Origin: Zestomonas insulae
GTDB lineage: Bacteria > Pseudomonadota > Gammaproteobacteria > Pseudomonadales > Pseudomonadaceae
DNA length: 64,000 bases
NCBI RefSeq assembly: GCF_016901015.1
Contig: NZ_JAFEUP010000007.1
Coordinates: 180,170 to 244,169, forward strand
Direction of reading: 5' to 3'
Shown piece after piece: positions 8,850 through 18,018 of this stretch. Both the position numbers and the translations under genes were made by a program. Each line of letters starts with the position of its first letter. Positions within the stretch are counted from its first letter, which is position 1. The notes beneath the pieces are model-generated. The model ran no database searches. It was not told the DNA's origin and saw only the letters and a program-made list of their open reading frames with translations.

Positions 8850-8882
8850 GGCGACGGAGCGCCAACCGCTGCGTCGCCTTTT
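8850..8882 (+). terminator. Intrinsic terminator after spoT
   Basis: GGCGACGGAGCG (8850-8861) pairs with CGCTGCGTCGCC (8867-8878) with one mismatch and a 5-base loop, followed by TTTT. It lies between spoT and ridA. Confidence 0.8.
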
Positions 8883-8906
8883 CCCGGCACCCCACAAGGA
8901 GTTCCC

Positions 8907-9287
8907 ATGAGCAAGACCGTCATCCACAGCGACCAGGCCCCGGCCGCCATCGGCACCTATTCCCAGGCGATCAAGGCGGGCAACACCGTGTACCTGTCCG
9001 GTCAGATCCCGCTCGACCCGAAAACCATGGAGCTGGTCGACGGCTTCGAAGCCCAGACCGTGCAGGTCTTCGAGAACCTCAAGGCGGTGATCGAAGCGGC
9101 CGGCGGCAGCTTCAAGGACCTGGTCAAGCTGAACATCTTCCTCACCGACCTCGGCAACTTCGCCAAGGTCAACGAAGTCATGGGCCGCTACTTCGAGCAG
9201 CCGTATCCGGCTCGCGCCGCCATCGGCGTCGCCGCCCTGCCGCGCGGTTCGCAGGTGGAAATGGACGGCATCCTCGTCCTCGAGTAA
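8907..9287 (+). CDS. ridA: 2-iminobutanoate/2-iminopropanoate deaminase RidA
   Basis: RidA hydrolyses reactive enamine/imine intermediates released by PLP enzymes such as threonine dehydratase. The 126-residue protein has the family landmarks GTYSQAIKAGNTVYLSGQIP near residue 14, NIFLTDLGNFAKVNEVM near 80, and the active-site arginine region YPARAAIGVAALPRG near residue 100. The YjgF/RidA length is standard and the ATG is preceded by AAGGAG. It sits directly downstream of spoT, as in other pseudomonads, but a terminator separates them. Confidence 0.95.
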   Translation: MSKTVIHSDQAPAAIGTYSQAIKAGNTVYLSGQIPLDPKTMELVDGFEAQTVQVFENLKAVIEAAGGSFKDLVKLNIFLTDLGNFAKVNEVMGRYFEQPYPARAAIGVAALPRGSQVEMDGILVLE

Positions 9288-9294
9288 GCCTGTC

Positions 9295-9316
9295 GGCGGG
9301 GTGCGCGCACCCCGCC
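9295..9316. terminator. Perfect GC palindrome after ridA
   Basis: GGCGGGGTGC (9295-9304) and GCACCCCGCC (9307-9316) form a perfect 10-bp stem with a 2-base centre. There is no T-run, so it may be a weak terminator or an RNA-stabilising hairpin ahead of the lipoprotein gene. Confidence 0.5.
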
Positions 9317-9342
9317 CGTTCCGTATCGACAAGGATCGCGTC

Positions 9343-10077
9343 ATGCGTCTGTCCCTCGCGCTGCTCGCCAGCGCTCTCTGGCTGGCCGGCTGCGCCAGCA
9401 CCCCACAGGATCCCAGCGGCACCTGGATCAACCAGGCCGCCATCGACGCCGCCGCGCAGGGTGGTCCGCTGCGCGAAGCGCTGCTCGCCTACGGTCCCAA
9501 TCTGGAATGGCGCATCGATACCGCGCGCCAGCTGGCCACGGTGAGCAACGGTTTCGAACTCAGCGAAGGCCAGCTGCAGGTCGACCCGGCCGCCGGCTGG
9601 AACGTCGACTTCTATGGCGACTTCCACGAACACCTCAGCCTCGCCGGCGCGCAGCTGCTCCAGGCGCCCAGCAGCAACAGCCCGGCGCAGCACTTCGTCC
9701 GCCCGCAGACGCCGGCCGCGGCCGACGCGCCGCAGGGCAGCAGCTTCGAACACGCCCTGTATGCCGCCTACCTCGGCGGCGACTGGCAGATCGAGCAAGG
9801 CTCCGGCCAGGGCGGCCTGGTGCGCTTCCACGCCGATGGCGCGGTCGAGGGCCTGCCCGGCGCGGAACGTTACGCGCTGTGCCTGGCCGGCGATTGCGCA
9901 GCGATGAGCGGCGAACACGACAGCCTGTGGCTGCAACTCGGCAACCAGGGCAGCGCCTGGCTGTTCGAGCGCGACGGCGATGCGCTGCGGGTATTCGCCG
10001 CGGTCAATCAGGCGGCGACCGACGAGATGCCCGACTACCGCCCCGGCGAGCAGGTCTGGCTGCTGCAGCGCAACTGA
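9343..10077 (+). CDS. Putative outer-membrane lipoprotein, unknown function
   Basis: A 244-residue protein starting at ATG 9343. Basic MR, a hydrophobic run and the lipobox LAGC give the lipidated cysteine at residue 17. The mature part starts with a short STPQDPSGTW segment resembling small lipocalin-like or META-type domains, but no family is recognised with confidence. Two later cysteines (CLAGDC, about residues 183-188) could form a disulfide. An in-frame upstream start would bury the signal peptide and is rejected. It converges with the SDR gene, with only 4 bases between stops. Confidence 0.75.
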   Translation: MRLSLALLASALWLAGCASTPQDPSGTWINQAAIDAAAQGGPLREALLAYGPNLEWRIDTARQLATVSNGFELSEGQLQVDPAAGWNVDFYGDFHEHLSLAGAQLLQAPSSNSPAQHFVRPQTPAAADAPQGSSFEHALYAAYLGGDWQIEQGSGQGGLVRFHADGAVEGLPGAERYALCLAGDCAAMSGEHDSLWLQLGNQGSAWLFERDGDALRVFAAVNQAATDEMPDYRPGEQVWLLQRN

Positions 10078-10081
10078 GCGC

Positions 10082-10942
10082 TCAACCCTCGTCGGCGAGC
10101 ACCGCCGCGTAGCCCTCGCGATAGCTCGGGTACTGTGGCACCCAACCCAGCCCGCGGGCGCGCGCATTGCTGCAGCGCTTGCTGCCGCTGCGGCGCATCC
10201 CCGCCTCGGCGGCACGCTCGGCCACATCCAAGCGGCCACGCAGCCATTCGACGACCTCATGCAAGGCCGCCGGCTCGTCATCGACGCCGAGGTAACAGTC
10301 GTCCAGCGCCGCGCCACGCTGCTCGGCCTCGAGCAGGCAGGCGAGCAGCCCGGCGGCATCCTCGGCGTGAATGCGGTTGGTAAATACCGGCGGTTGCGCC
10401 AGCGCCCACTGCCCCTCGCGGACCTGATTGAGCAGCCAGTTGCGCCCCGGACCGTAGATCCCGGTGAGGCGCACCACGCTCGCCGGATGGCCGCTGCCGA
10501 GCGCCAGCCGCTCGGCCTCGCGCATCACCACCGAGGACATGTCGCCAGCCTCGGCCGGCGACACCTCATCAATCCACTCGCCGCCCTGCTGGCCGTACAC
10601 GCCGCTGCTGGAGACGAACAGCAGCCGGCGCGGCCGCTGTCCGGCCTGCGCCAGCCAGTCGAGCACCCGCGCCAGGCCGTCGACGTAGGCGAGCCGGTAA
10701 CCAGCCTCGTCGTAGCGGGTCGCCGCCGCGCAGTACACCAGATAGTCCAGCTCGCCGTGCGGCCAGGCCGCCGGGCGCGCCGCCTCGCCCAGGTCGGCGG
10801 CCACCGGCAGCACCCCGGCGGGCAGCGCCTCGACCTGGCGGCGCAGGCCGTGCACGCGCCAGCCGAGCGCCAGTGCGCGACGGGCGAGGCGGCTACCGAC
10901 ATCGCCACAACCGGCGATCAATAGGGAGGGTGAGGCAGTCAT
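10082..10942 (-). CDS. NAD(P)-binding SDR-family protein (atypical, YeeZ-like)
   Basis: A 286-residue extended/atypical short-chain dehydrogenase. The N-terminal dinucleotide motif is G-C-G-D-V-G (residues 11-16) within a beta-alpha-beta unit. A conserved VSSSGVYG stretch (about residues 110-117) and a substrate-side NRIHAEDAA stretch follow. The classic catalytic Y-x-x-x-K is missing: the expected place reads SSVVMREAERLAL. Substrate and reaction are unknown. Homologues are often annotated NAD-dependent epimerase/dehydratase, but catalysis as such is uncertain. It diverges from exbB. Confidence 0.8.
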   Translation of the reverse strand: MTASPSLLIAGCGDVGSRLARRALALGWRVHGLRRQVEALPAGVLPVAADLGEAARPAAWPHGELDYLVYCAAATRYDEAGYRLAYVDGLARVLDWLAQAGQRPRRLLFVSSSGVYGQQGGEWIDEVSPAEAGDMSSVVMREAERLALGSGHPASVVRLTGIYGPGRNWLLNQVREGQWALAQPPVFTNRIHAEDAAGLLACLLEAEQRGAALDDCYLGVDDEPAALHEVVEWLRGRLDVAERAAEAGMRRSGSKRCSNARARGLGWVPQYPSYREGYAAVLADEG

Positions 10943-10961
10943 GGTGGCTCCTGGGAATGGT

Positions 10962-11075
10962 GAAAATGATCGTCTGACTAGCGGTGCGCAGGCTCTCGGT
11001 CAAGGCTTTCAGGCCGGTGCGCCGCTAAAAAGATTGCTCTATTACTTCTGTTAACAAGAATTACTTGCAATAATA
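10962..11075 (+). promoter_or_regulatory. exbB upstream region with possible Fur site and AT-rich promoter
   Basis: The 200-base divergent spacer before exbB drops sharply in GC at 11028-11075. The 19-base stretch at 10962-10980 (GAAAATGATCGTC core) matches the Fur consensus GATAATGATAATCATTATC at 11 positions by eye. A second AT-rich stretch at 11056-11074 matches at about 9. Iron control of TonB systems is established in pseudomonads, but neither site is strong. -10-like elements (AATAAT, TAATAC) lie near 11070, without a convincing -35. Confidence 0.3.
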
Positions 11076-11142
11076 CCCGCCCTTTTCGCCGCCGGCCCAG
11101 TCCGGCAGCCCGCTGAATTTACTTCCTCAGGGTCCGGCCAGC

Positions 11143-12138
11143 ATGAATGCTCTCCACTCCAACCTTCCGTCCCTTCGCTCCTCCCGCGCCGTGCGCGGCC
11201 TGGCCGTGCTGCTTGGCAGCCTGCTGCTGCCGAGCCTGGCCTTCGCCGAGGAGCCGAGCAGCGTGGCAACGCCGCCAGCTGCCGTAGCTCCGGCGGCGAG
11301 CGAAGCGGCGCCTGCCGCCCCTGCCGCCCCTGCCGCCCCTGCCGCCTTGCCGGCGGACGCCAGCGCCATCCCGGCCGGTGAAGCCGTGACCGCCGCCGAG
11401 CACGAAGAAGTGCTCGCCGCCGAGCAGGCCATGTCCCACGACCTGTCGCCCTGGGGCATGTACCAGAATGCCGACGTGGTGGTGAAGGCGGTGATGATCG
11501 GTCTGGCCATCGCCTCGGTGATCACCTGGACGATCTGGATCGCCAAGGGCCTTGAGCTGTTCAACGCGCGTCGCCGCCTGGTCGGCGAGCTGGCCGGCCT
11601 GAAGAAGGCGCGCACCCTCAAGGAAGCCGAAGAAGGCATCGCCCGGCATGGCAGCCTCAGCCATCAGTTGGTCCATGAGGCGCTGGAAGAGGTCAAGCTG
11701 TCGACCAACACCCGTGAAAAGGAAGGCATCAAGGAGCGCACCGCGTTCCGCCTCGAGCGTCTGGTCGCCGCCAGCGGACGCAACATGAGCAAGGGCACCG
11801 GCCCGCTCGCCACCATCGGTTCGACCGCACCCTTCGTCGGCCTGTTCGGCACCGTCTGGGGGATCATGAACAGCTTCATCGGCATCGCCAAATCGCAGAC
11901 CACCAACCTCGCGGTGGTCGCCCCCGGTATCGCCGAAGCCCTGCTGGCGACCGCCCTCGGCCTGGTCGCGGCGATCCCCGCGGTGGTCATCTACAACGTC
12001 TTCGCCCGCTCCATCACCGGCTACAAGGCCCAGGTCGCCGACTGCTCGGCGCAGGTCCTGCTGCTGCTCAGCCGCGACCTCGATCACCTGCCGAACAGCG
12101 AGCGCAACGCGCAGGCCAACGTCGTCAAACTGGGGTAA
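11143..12138 (+). CDS. exbB: TonB-system proton channel subunit ExbB
   Basis: ExbB forms the inner-membrane proton channel with ExbD and powers TonB-dependent uptake of siderophores, haem and vitamin B12. The 331-residue protein belongs to the long Pseudomonas type. It has a cleavable signal (about 1-35, ending LAFA), an Ala/Pro-rich periplasmic linker (36-80), then three membrane helices near 112-132, 222-245 and 262-285. The MotA/ExbB core PLATIGSTAPFVGLFGTVWG is present. The linker contains four exact tandem copies of a 9-base unit. exbD follows 3 bases downstream. Confidence 0.95.
   Translation: MNALHSNLPSLRSSRAVRGLAVLLGSLLLPSLAFAEEPSSVATPPAAVAPAASEAAPAAPAAPAAPAALPADASAIPAGEAVTAAEHEEVLAAEQAMSHDLSPWGMYQNADVVVKAVMIGLAIASVITWTIWIAKGLELFNARRRLVGELAGLKKARTLKEAEEGIARHGSLSHQLVHEALEEVKLSTNTREKEGIKERTAFRLERLVAASGRNMSKGTGPLATIGSTAPFVGLFGTVWGIMNSFIGIAKSQTTNLAVVAPGIAEALLATALGLVAAIPAVVIYNVFARSITGYKAQVADCSAQVLLLLSRDLDHLPNSERNAQANVVKLG
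11311..11346 (+). repeat. Four tandem 9-bp repeats inside exbB
   Basis: CCTGCCGCC is repeated four times without mismatch, encoding Pro-Ala-Ala units of the periplasmic linker of ExbB. Unit length is a multiple of three, so copy-number change would keep the frame. Confidence 0.95.
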
Positions 12139-12141
12139 GCC

Positions 12142-12557
<416 letters not shown>

Positions 12558-12561
<4 letters not shown>

Positions 12562-13289
12562 CTACGCGTAACCGCACGCTGTCGCGCTACGCCTTCAGCC
12601 TGGCGGCCGTGCTCGGCCTGCATGGCGGACTGGCGTTCTGGGCGATGTTCTGGCACGCCAAGGCTGCACCGATCGAATTGCCACCGCCGCCGGCGGTGAT
12701 GATCGAGCTGGAGCCGCTGCCGCCGGCCGCCCCCAAACCGGCGCCGCCACCACCGCCGGTGGTACGCGAGGAAGAGCCGGAGCCGCAGCCGAAGCTGGTC
12801 GAAGCACCGAAGCCGACGATTGCCCTGAGCAAGCCGAAGCCGAAACCCAAGCCCAAGCCGCCGAAGCCGATCGAGAAGCCGCAGCCCAAGCCGGTCGAGG
12901 AACCGCCGCAGGAGCAGCCCCCAGCGCCGCCGGCGGAAGCCCAGAGCAAGCCGGCCGCGCAGCAGCTGGCGTCGGTCAGCGCGCCGTCGAAGGCCGAGGT
13001 GACCTGGCAGAGCAAGCTGCTCAGCCACCTGAGCCGCTATAAGCGCTACCCCGACGACGCCCGCCGCCGCGGCTTCGAAGGCACCACGCGGGTACGCTTC
13101 AGCGTCGACCGCGACGGCAACGTGCTGTCCGTGGAGCTCGCCGGCACGTCCGGCAGCGCCTCGCTGGACCGCGCCACGCTGGCGATGATCCGCCGCGCCC
13201 AGCCGCTGCCCAAGCCGCCGGCGGAGATGCTCGACGGCAACAGCGTGGCGGTCACCGCGCCGTTCGTGTACTCGCTGGACCGTCGCTAG
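12558..13289 (+). CDS. tonB: Energy transducer TonB
   Basis: TonB spans the periplasm and transmits proton-motive force to outer-membrane receptors. In the 243 residues there is an N-terminal membrane anchor (about 12-32) beginning with a basic RNRTLSRY tail. A long proline-rich linker (about 40-150) includes alternating Lys-Pro dipeptides near residues 92-102. The C-terminal TonB domain (about 155-243) carries the RYPDDARRRGFEGTTRVRF landmark. It overlaps exbD by ATGA. A stem-loop with no T-run follows at 13305-13324. Confidence 0.95.
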
Positions 13290-13304
13290 GTCCTGCGCCC
13301 CAGG

Positions 13305-13324
13305 TGCCGGGCGACCGCCCGGCA
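13305..13324 (+). terminator. Stem-loop after tonB
   Basis: TGCCGGGC (13305-13312) pairs perfectly with GCCCGGCA (13317-13324) around a 4-base loop. No T-run follows, so termination is plausible but unproven. Confidence 0.45.
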
Positions 13325-13433
13325 GCGCACTACCCCTCCCCCGCAACACCCCGTGGCAGCGCCGGCTGCTGCGGGTGTTTCGCTGCATCGAGAGCTGCCG
13401 CTATTATTGGTTGCACTCTCATGGAATTTACCT

Positions 13434-14360
13434 ATGACCCTCACCGAACTGCGCTACATCGTCACCTTGGCTCAGGAACAGCATTTCGGCCGCGCGGCCG
13501 AACGCTGCCACGTCAGCCAGCCGACCTTGTCGGTGGGGGTGAAGAAGCTCGAGGACGAGCTCGGCGTGCTGATCTTCGAACGCAGCAAGAGCGCGGTGCG
13601 CCTGACTCCGGTCGGCGAAGGCATCATCGCCCAGGCGCAGAAGGTCCTCGAACAGGCGCAGGGCATCCGTGAGCTGGCCCAGGCCGGCAAGAACCAGCTG
13701 GCCGCGCCGCTCAAGGTCGGTGCGATCTACACCGTCGGCCCCTACCTGTTCCCGCACCTGATTCCGCAGCTGCACAAAGTCGCGCCGCAGATGCCGCTGT
13801 ACATCGAAGAGAACTTCACCCACGTGCTGCGCGACAAGCTGCGCAACGGCGAGCTGGACGCCATCATCATCGCCCTGCCGTTCCAGGAAGCCGACGTGCT
13901 GACCATGGCCCTCTACGACGAGCCGTTCCACGTGCTGCTGCCGGCCGGTCACCCGTGGGGCAACAAGGAAACCATCGACAGCGCGCAGCTCAACGACAAG
14001 AGCCTGCTGCTGCTCGGCGAGGGCCACTGCTTCCGCGACCAGGTGCTGGAAGCCTGCCCGACCCTGCGCAAGCACGGCGACGAAGGCAGCCAGTACACCA
14101 CGGTGGAATCCAGTTCGTTGGAAACCATCCGCCACATGGTCGCCTCCGGCATGGGCATCTCGATCCTGCCGCTGTCCGCGGTGGACAGCCACCACTACGC
14201 GCCGGGCATCTTCGAGGTGCGCCCGCTGACCCCGCCGACGCCGTTCCGCACCGTGGCAATCGCCTGGCGCGCCAGCTTCCCGCGGCCCAAGGCCATCGAC
14301 GTGCTGGCCGACTCGATCCGCCTGTGCTCGGTGGCGCGGGCGCAGAACAGCGCCGCCTGA
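13434..14360 (+). CDS. oxyR: Hydrogen peroxide-sensing LysR regulator OxyR
   Basis: OxyR activates catalase and peroxidase genes on oxidation. The 308-residue protein from ATG 13434 has the LysR winged helix (about 1-60, MTLTELRYIVTLAQEQHFGRAA) and an effector domain. The redox pair falls at C199 and C208 (GEGHCF and LEACPT), exactly as in E. coli OxyR numbering. A longer in-frame start adds 27 unlike residues. recG begins 2 bases after its stop, so the two are probably co-transcribed, the common Pseudomonas oxyR-recG arrangement. Confidence 0.96.
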   Translation: MTLTELRYIVTLAQEQHFGRAAERCHVSQPTLSVGVKKLEDELGVLIFERSKSAVRLTPVGEGIIAQAQKVLEQAQGIRELAQAGKNQLAAPLKVGAIYTVGPYLFPHLIPQLHKVAPQMPLYIEENFTHVLRDKLRNGELDAIIIALPFQEADVLTMALYDEPFHVLLPAGHPWGNKETIDSAQLNDKSLLLLGEGHCFRDQVLEACPTLRKHGDEGSQYTTVESSSLETIRHMVASGMGISILPLSAVDSHHYAPGIFEVRPLTPPTPFRTVAIAWRASFPRPKAIDVLADSIRLCSVARAQNSAA

Positions 14361-14362
14361 GC

Positions 14363-16438
14363 ATGACCGAACTGGCCACGGTGTCGGTGACCGCGCTGAA
14401 GGGCGTCGGCGCCGCGCTGGCGGAAAAGCTCGCCAAGGTCGGCCTGGAGAACCTGCAGGACGTGCTGTTCCACCTGCCGCTGCGCTACCAGGACCGCACC
14501 CGCATCACCCCGATCGGCGCGCTGCGTCCGGGCCAGGACGCGGTGGTCGAGGGCACGGTGGCCGGCGCCGACGTGGTCATGGGTCGTCGGCGCAGCCTGC
14601 TGGTGCGCCTGCAGGACGGCAGCGGCACGCTGTCGTTGCGCTTCTACCACTTCAGCCAGGCGCAGAAGGACGGCCTCAAGCGCGGCACCCAGTTGCGCTG
14701 CTACGGCGAGGTGCGCCCCGGCTCGTCGGGCCTGGAGATCTACCACCCGGAATACCGCGCGCAGAGCGGCGCCGAGCCGATCGCCGTGGAGCAGACGCTG
14801 ACGCCGATCTACCCGACCACCGAAGGCCTCACCCAGCAGCGCCTGCGCCAGCTCAGCAGCCAGGCGCTGACCCGCCTCGGCCCGCACAGCCTGCCCGACT
14901 GGCTGCCCGCCGAACTGGCCCGCGACTACCAGCTCGGCCCGCTCGACCAGGCGATCCGCTACCTGCACCGGCCGCCGCCGGACGCCGACCTGGAGGAGCT
15001 CGCCGAAGGCCGCCACTGGGCACAGCATCGCCTGGCCTTCGAGGAACTGCTGACCCACCAGCTGTCGCTGCAGCGCCTACGCGAGCAGTTGCGCGCCCAG
15101 GCCGCGCCGCCGCTGCCGGCGGCGCGCCAGCTGCCGCAACGCTTCCTCTCCAACCTCAGCTTCGCCCCGACCGGCGCCCAGCAGCGGGTCGGCGCCGAGA
15201 TCGCCTACGACCTCGCCCAGGATGAGCCGATGCTGCGCCTGGTGCAGGGCGACGTCGGCGCCGGCAAGACCGTGGTCGCCGCGCTGGCCGCCCTTCAGGC
15301 GCTGGAAGCCGGCTACCAGGTGGCGCTGATGGCGCCCACCGAAATCCTCGCCGAGCAGCACTTCCTCACCTTCAGCAAATGGCTGGCGCCGCTCGGCATC
15401 GAGGTCGCCTGGCTGGCCGGCAAGCTCAAGGGCAAGGCGCGCGCTGCGGCGCTGGCGCAGATCGCCGGCGGCGCGCCGATGGTGGTCGGCACCCACGCGC
15501 TGTTCCAGGACGAGGTGCAGTTCCAGCGTCTGGCGCTGGTGATCATCGACGAGCAGCACCGCTTCGGCGTGCAGCAGCGCTTGGCGCTGCGCCAGAAGGG
15601 CGTCGACGGGCGTCTCTGCCCGCACCAGCTGATCATGACTGCCACGCCGATCCCACGCACCCTGGCGATGAGTGCCTACGCCGACCTCGACACTTCGATC
15701 CTCGACGAACTGCCGCCCGGGCGGACCCCGGTCAACACCCTGGTGATCGCCGACAACCGCCGCTTCGAGGTGGTCGAGCGGGTCCGCGCGGCCTGCCGTG
15801 AAGGCCGCCAGGCCTACTGGGTGTGCACACTGATCGAGGAATCCGAGGAGCTGACCTGTCAGGCCGCGGAAACCACCTTCGAGGAACTCTCAGCGGCGCT
15901 CGACGGCCTGCGCGTCGGCCTGATCCACGGGCGCATGAAGCCGGCCGAGAAGGCCGCGGTGATGAGCGAGTTCAAGGAAGGCCGCCTGCAGCTGCTGGTC
16001 GCCACCACAGTGATCGAGGTCGGGGTCGACGTGCCCAACGCCAGCCTGATGATCATCGAGAACCCCGAGCGGCTCGGCCTCGCCCAGCTGCACCAGCTGC
16101 GCGGTCGGGTCGGCCGCGGCAGCGCCGCCAGCCACTGCGTGCTGCTCTACCACGCGCCGCTCTCACAGCTCGGCCGCGAGCGCCTGGCGATCATGCGCGA
16201 GACCTGCGACGGCTTCGTCATCGCCGAGAAGGACCTCGAACTGCGCGGCCCCGGCGAGATGCTCGGCACCCGCCAGACCGGCCTGCTGCAGTTCAAGGTC
16301 GCCGACCTGATGCGCGACGCCGAGCTGCTGCCGGCGGTACGCGACGCCGCCCAGGCGCTGCTGGCACGCTGGCCGCAACACGTCAGCCCACTGCTCGAGC
16401 GCTGGCTGCGCCACGGCCAGCAATACGGCCAAGTGTGA
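14363..16438 (+). CDS. recG: ATP-dependent DNA helicase RecG
   Basis: RecG remodels stalled forks and Holliday junctions. The 691-residue product from ATG 14363 has the N-terminal wedge/OB domain (about 60-155), Walker A GDVGAGKTVVA near residue 300, and the DEQH box (IIDEQHRFGVQQR) near 395. Motif III TATPIPRTLAMS and the C-terminal helicase motif QLRGRVGRG near 580 are also present. Length matches the family. It starts 2 bases after oxyR. Confidence 0.97.
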   Translation: MTELATVSVTALKGVGAALAEKLAKVGLENLQDVLFHLPLRYQDRTRITPIGALRPGQDAVVEGTVAGADVVMGRRRSLLVRLQDGSGTLSLRFYHFSQAQKDGLKRGTQLRCYGEVRPGSSGLEIYHPEYRAQSGAEPIAVEQTLTPIYPTTEGLTQQRLRQLSSQALTRLGPHSLPDWLPAELARDYQLGPLDQAIRYLHRPPPDADLEELAEGRHWAQHRLAFEELLTHQLSLQRLREQLRAQAAPPLPAARQLPQRFLSNLSFAPTGAQQRVGAEIAYDLAQDEPMLRLVQGDVGAGKTVVAALAALQALEAGYQVALMAPTEILAEQHFLTFSKWLAPLGIEVAWLAGKLKGKARAAALAQIAGGAPMVVGTHALFQDEVQFQRLALVIIDEQHRFGVQQRLALRQKGVDGRLCPHQLIMTATPIPRTLAMSAYADLDTSILDELPPGRTPVNTLVIADNRRFEVVERVRAACREGRQAYWVCTLIEESEELTCQAAETTFEELSAALDGLRVGLIHGRMKPAEKAAVMSEFKEGRLQLLVATTVIEVGVDVPNASLMIIENPERLGLAQLHQLRGRVGRGSAASHCVLLYHAPLSQLGRERLAIMRETCDGFVIAEKDLELRGPGEMLGTRQTGLLQFKVADLMRDAELLPAVRDAAQALLARWPQHVSPLLERWLRHGQQYGQV

Positions 16439-16529
16439 GTCGATTCATCACGCCGGTCGTTTGCTTGCCGCAGCGACCAGCGGCCATGGTTATACTCGCT
16501 GCATTGATGCCCAGCCGGACCTTGCGCCC

Positions 16530-17933
16530 ATGACCGAACTCGCCCGCGCCACCGACACCTCGCCCCAACCGCCCGCCGTGATCACCCAGTTGCTCGACAA
16601 GCTCGCCGTTCCCTACCAGGTGCGTGACGAGCAGCCCGGCCTGGACCCGGCGCAACGCGTGCAGGCGGTGCTGCTCGAGGACGCGATCGGCGCGCTGCTG
16701 GTGCTGTTCCCGCAGAACCAGCTGCTCGACCTCAAGCGCCTGGCCGAACTGACCGGCCGCCAGCTGACCGCGATCAAGCCGGAGCGCCAGGAGCGCATGC
16801 TCGGCAAACACGGCCTCGACCAGCTGCCCGCCCTGCCGGCGCTGACCAGCGCGCCGTGCCTGTACGACGAGCGCCTGCTGCAGGTGCCGCAGCTGCTGAT
16901 CGATTCCGGCCAGGCCGGGGTGCTGCTGGAGATTCCCAGCGACGCGTTCAAGGGCCTGCTGAGCAAGGCCAGCGCCGCGCGCTTCGGCGAACCGCTGACC
17001 GGCATCCGCCCCAACCTCGACCGCCCGGACGACGACCGCGCGGAGATCACCCAGGCCGTGCAGGCATTCACCGCGCGACGCATCCAGCAGCGCCTGGAAG
17101 AGACCATCGAGATCCCGCCGCTGCCGGAAACCGCGCAGCGCATCATCAAGCTGCGCGTCGACCCGAACGCCACGGTGGACGACATCACCGGGGTGGTCGA
17201 GACCGACCCGGCGCTGGCCGCCCAGGTGGTCAGCTGGGCCGCCTCGCCGTACTACGCGGCGCCGGGCAAGATCCGCTCGGTGGAGGACGCCATCGTCCGC
17301 GTGCTGGGCTTCGACCTGGTAATCAACCTGGCGCTCGGCCTGGCCCTGGGCAAAACCCTCAGCCTGCCCAAGGACCAGCCGCAGCAGACCACCCCGTACT
17401 GGCACCAGGCGATCTACACCGCCGCGGTGATCGAGGGTCTGACCCGCGCAATGCCCCGCGCGGTGCGCCCGGAAGCCGGGTTGACCTACCTCGCCGGTCT
17501 GCTGCACAACTTCGGTTACCTGGTGCTCGCGCACGTCTTCCCGCCGCACTTCTCGCTGATCTGCCGCCATCTGGAAGCCAACCCGCACCTCTCGCACGGC
17601 TACATCGAGCAGCACCTGCTGGGTATCAGCCGCGAGCAGATTGGCGCCTGGCTGATGCGCCACTGGGACATGCCGGAAGAGCTGTCCACTGCGCTGCGCT
17701 TCCAGCACGACCCGGACTACCGCGGCGCCAATGCGGCCTACCCGAATCTGGTCAGCCTGGCGGTGCGCCTGCTGCGCAACCGCGGTATCGGTGCCGGCCC
17801 GCAGGGCCCGATTCCGGCCAGCCTCTACGAAGGCCTCGGCCTGAGCCGCGAGAAGGCCGAAGAAGCGGTCGACAAGGTGCTGGCCGCCGAAGCCGCGCTG
17901 CGCGAACTGGCCACCCAGTACCAGCACGTCTGA
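16530..17933 (+). CDS. YbaK/aminoacyl-tRNA deacylase-like domain fused to HDOD domain
   Basis: A 467-residue two-domain protein. Residues about 15-160 resemble YbaK/EbsC-type deacylases (AVLLEDAIGALLVLFPQN). Residues about 195-430 form an HDOD domain (IPPLPETAQRIIKL, HNFGYLVLAHVFP), a catalytically inactive HD relative used in bacterial signalling. The HDOD part most likely mediates protein interaction. Whether the YbaK part still edits misacylated tRNA or acts as a sensor is unknown. ATG 16530 is chosen over an upstream in-frame ATG because the -10-like TATACT near 16492 lies between them. A strong terminator follows. Confidence 0.82.
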   Translation: MTELARATDTSPQPPAVITQLLDKLAVPYQVRDEQPGLDPAQRVQAVLLEDAIGALLVLFPQNQLLDLKRLAELTGRQLTAIKPERQERMLGKHGLDQLPALPALTSAPCLYDERLLQVPQLLIDSGQAGVLLEIPSDAFKGLLSKASAARFGEPLTGIRPNLDRPDDDRAEITQAVQAFTARRIQQRLEETIEIPPLPETAQRIIKLRVDPNATVDDITGVVETDPALAAQVVSWAASPYYAAPGKIRSVEDAIVRVLGFDLVINLALGLALGKTLSLPKDQPQQTTPYWHQAIYTAAVIEGLTRAMPRAVRPEAGLTYLAGLLHNFGYLVLAHVFPPHFSLICRHLEANPHLSHGYIEQHLLGISREQIGAWLMRHWDMPEELSTALRFQHDPDYRGANAAYPNLVSLAVRLLRNRGIGAGPQGPIPASLYEGLGLSREKAEEAVDKVLAAEAALRELATQYQHV

Positions 17934-17966
17934 GCGGGCGCGCGCAGCGCCTGAGCGCTGCATACG

Positions 17967-18003
17967 AAAACGCCGCCGGCCGAATGGCCCGCGGCGTTTT
18001 TTT
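17967..18003 (+). terminator. Intrinsic terminator after the HDOD gene
   Basis: AAAACGCCGC (17967-17976) pairs with GCGGCGTTTT (17991-18000), with a further GGCC/GGCC inside the loop, and a run of seven Ts ends at 18003. The A-run and T-run also allow it to serve the convergent DUF2059 gene. Confidence 0.9.
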
Positions 18004-18018
18004 CTGTCCCGGCTGCAG

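Noticed and set aside
7437..9443. A 668-codon minus-strand open frame opposite spoT and ridA
   Set aside because: Compositional shadow of the conserved coding strand; no ribosome site or motif.
11056..11074. AT-rich 19-mer before exbB as a Fur box
   Set aside because: Only about 9 of 19 positions match; the better candidate (10962-10980) has 11 and is itself weak, so neither is claimed firmly.
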